From: Leptolyngbya sp. NIES-3755
GTDB taxonomy: Bacteria; Cyanobacteriota; Cyanobacteriia; Leptolyngbyales; Leptolyngbyaceae
Reading direction: 5' to 3'
Assembly (NCBI GenBank): GCA_001548435.1
Contig: AP017308.1
Span: 4,473,030 to 4,537,029, forward strand
DNA: 64,000 nt
Part shown: positions 62,408-64,000 of the stretch, in pieces
Layout: every line of letters starts with the position of its first letter
Position numbering within the stretch: position 1 is the first letter of the stretch
Position numbers and translations under genes: made by a program
Notes under the pieces: model-generated
What the model was told of the DNA's origin: nothing
The model's input: only the letters and a program-made list of their open reading frames with translations
The model's database searches: none

Positions 62408-63656
62408 TCAATCCCCGTCCTTTAATTTCAGCTAACGCTTCCTCGGTCAGAACTTCAGTTTCGGTATAGTATCCCGCTGCTTTTTTTGCCTCGATTTCGA
62501 CCATTGCATCAGCGGGAATCAGTTCTTCGGGAATCGGAACGCGAGTAACAATTTCGATGCCCGATCGAGTAATGGCATCATGCTTCATATCGCTCATGGA
62601 AATAAAGCGATCGATGCGTGTAATTCCCAACCAGTGCAGTACGTCTGGCATGAGTTCTTGAAAGCGCATGTCTTGAACGCCTGCGACGCACTCGGTTCGA
62701 GCGAAGTACGCATCAGCACGATCGCCCCCTTCTTGTCGCTTCCGAGCGTTGTACACGAGGAACTTGGTGACTTCACCGAGAGCACGTCCTTCTTTGCGAA
62801 GATAGACGATCACGCCTGCACCACCTTGTTGAGCAGTTTGGACACACTCTTCGATCCCGTGAACGAGATACGGGCGACAGGTGCAAATGTCAGAACCGAA
62901 TACATCAGAGCCGTTACATTCGTCATGAACGCGGACCGTTAGAGCACGATTTGGATCAGTGATCGCATCTGGATCGCCGACGATGTAAACGGTAATTCCG
63001 CCGATCGGGGGTAGGAAAACTTTCAGATCCGGACGAGTGACAAGCTCTGGGAACATTCCGCCTGTTTGCTCGAATAAGGTTCGACGCAATACGCTTTCTG
63101 CAACATCGAGCCGTTTTGCAAGTCCAGGAAGATACCACACAGGCTCGATCGCGGCTTTGGTGACGACGAGATCGCCGCCTTTTTTCATGATTTCGCCATC
63201 CTCTTGCAAGCGACCTTTGGCGATCGCGTCTTGCAGTTCTGGCATATTGATGTGCGCTTTGGTAATCGCGATCGTCGGTTTGATGTCATAGCCTTGGTCG
63301 TAGAGATCGCGGTACACCTCGCCCACGGTCGCGCCAAAGGGATCGATCGACACGATTTTCTCAGGGTCAGACCAAGCAGGATGCGGGTGAAGTAATGCAG
63401 CGGGAGCCGTATTCGTGAGATCAGCGCGGTGGTTGGCATCGAGTTTGCCGCTGGCGACTGCAAGAGCGCGATAAACTGCATAAGAACCCGAATGGGTTCC
63501 AATCACGTTGCGGTGAGATGGGGTCGTGACCGTTCCGATAATTGCTCCGCGTTTGATGGGATCGGATTCGCCCCAATGAATGGCGATCGACTTTGAGAAT
63601 TTACCAGGATGAGATGTGAGAACGATCGGCTGTGAACGTTTGGGCTGACTAACCAT
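62400..63656 (-). CDS. GTP cyclohydrolase II-like protein (URC1 type)
   Basis: A 418-residue protein from the ATG at 63656 (MVSQPKRSQPIVLTSHPG), preferred over an upstream in-frame start at 63740. The C-terminal half is GTP cyclohydrolase II-like: HDECNGSDVFGSDICTCRPYL supplies the zinc cysteines, and VYLRKEGRALGEV matches the catalytic Arg motif with changes. In the URC pathway the Urc1 homologue acts on pyrimidine degradation rather than riboflavin synthesis. The operon with DUF1688 and upp supports that role. Confidence 0.87.
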   Translation of the reverse strand: MVSQPKRSQPIVLTSHPGKFSKSIAIHWGESDPIKRGAIIGTVTTPSHRNVIGTHSGSYAVYRALAVASGKLDANHRADLTNTAPAALLHPHPAWSDPEKIVSIDPFGATVGEVYRDLYDQGYDIKPTIAITKAHINMPELQDAIAKGRLQEDGEIMKKGGDLVVTKAAIEPVWYLPGLAKRLDVAESVLRRTLFEQTGGMFPELVTRPDLKVFLPPIGGITVYIVGDPDAITDPNRALTVRVHDECNGSDVFGSDICTCRPYLVHGIEECVQTAQQGGAGVIVYLRKEGRALGEVTKFLVYNARKRQEGGDRADAYFARTECVAGVQDMRFQELMPDVLHWLGITRIDRFISMSDMKHDAITRSGIEIVTRVPIPEELIPADAMVEIEAKKAAGYYTETEVLTEEALAEIKGRGLSE

Positions 63657-63757
63657 AGATACTCTCTCGCACCAAGTCACGTTTTGGAAACAATGATCGT
63701 AGCAAGAGTATTGAAGGATAGATAGTGTCTTAGGTGGCAAAGTTGCAGAAAATTCGT

Positions 63758-64000
63758 CTAGATGAACTTCTTGAAGAGTCTTTGCCGCATAAAATCGAAA
63801 TCTTCACGGGTTAACCATAGACTCGGTGGCGCAGTTTTGAGCACGATCGGGTAACAGAGCCAAACTGAGACTAATCGAATGGTGGTTGAACCGAGTAACG
63901 CTAATCCCAATCCGAGCAGTCCAAACATTGGAGTGAGCAGCAGAATGAGTGGAATTCCCATCATTAAGCCGATTCCTTGAATGACCGTGACGATTCCAGG
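63758..64000 (-). CDS. C-terminal part of a multi-pass membrane protein, probably a polysaccharide flippase
   Basis: The minus-strand frame is open to the window edge, so only the last 80 residues are visible. It has hydrophobic spans (IPLILLLTPMFGLLGLGLALLG, and TTIRLVSVWLCYPIVL), then a basic tail (MRQRLFKKFI). The pattern fits the end of a Wzx/MATE-like flippase, in keeping with the glycosyltransferases on the other side of the island. The assignment is tentative. Confidence 0.5.
   Translation of the reverse strand, partial: PGIVTVIQGIGLMMGIPLILLLTPMFGLLGLGLALLGSTTIRLVSVWLCYPIVLKTAPPSLWLTREDFDFMRQRLFKKFI

Overview
The window is cyanobacterial. HIP1-type octamers (GCGATCGC and its variants) are frequent, and the gene families are typical of filamentous or Leptolyngbya-like cyanobacteria. 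Chromosomal backbone is visible at both edges. On the left are a 5'-truncated asparagine synthase and two GT4 glycosyltransferases (1-3957). On the right are a tRNA-Cys(GCA) gene, a uracil-catabolism-like operon (upp, a DUF1688/URC4 gene and a GTP cyclohydrolase II-like gene) and the end of a membrane flippase (60478-64000).

Positions 3958-10509 hold an eroded mobile island: a MobF/TrwC relaxase with its catalytic histidines deleted, an N-terminally truncated ParA-like ATPase, a coiled-coil membrane protein split by an IS, a frameshifted endonuclease-like gene and the catalytic half of a tyrosine integrase.

The main feature is a complete type V-K CRISPR-associated transposon (CAST) of about 50 kb at 10510-60464. 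It has TGTACG...CGTACA termini, arrays of TnsB-type sites at both ends and a perfect 5-bp target duplication (ATTTT). The left end carries tnsB-tnsC-tniQ. The right end carries a catalytically altered TnsB paralogue, cas12k (split by an IS), a tracrRNA region, a short CRISPR array and a detached 'homing' crRNA. The first 17 nt of that spacer match tRNA-Cys next to a GTA PAM, and the element sits 63 nt from that PAM. The insertion history can therefore be read from the sequence.

The cargo (14302-53510) is a defence island. It holds a DNA phosphorothioation set (dndB, a small gene, dndC, dndD, dndE) preceded by a candidate restriction module (MazG-like, PLD-helicase, SMC-like ATPase, Dnd-associated protein, DGQHR protein, HNH nuclease). 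After it come a MORC-like GHKL ATPase with a methyltransferase-like partner, a second PAPS-reductase-like gene with a HARE-HTH protein, and a phosphorothioation-associated methyltransferase. Next are a NACHT-pentapeptide-WD40 gene broken by two ISs, a cluster of unknown small genes with HTH proteins and palindromic operators, and a tyrosine recombinase coupled to a large XRE-domain protein.

IS activity appears recent. Two elements occur twice each, and removing the inserts with one target duplication restores the reading frame of cas12k, the NACHT-WD40 gene, the coiled-coil gene and the recombinase. RNA-guided transposition is probably disabled at present, while tnsB, tnsC and tniQ look largely intact.
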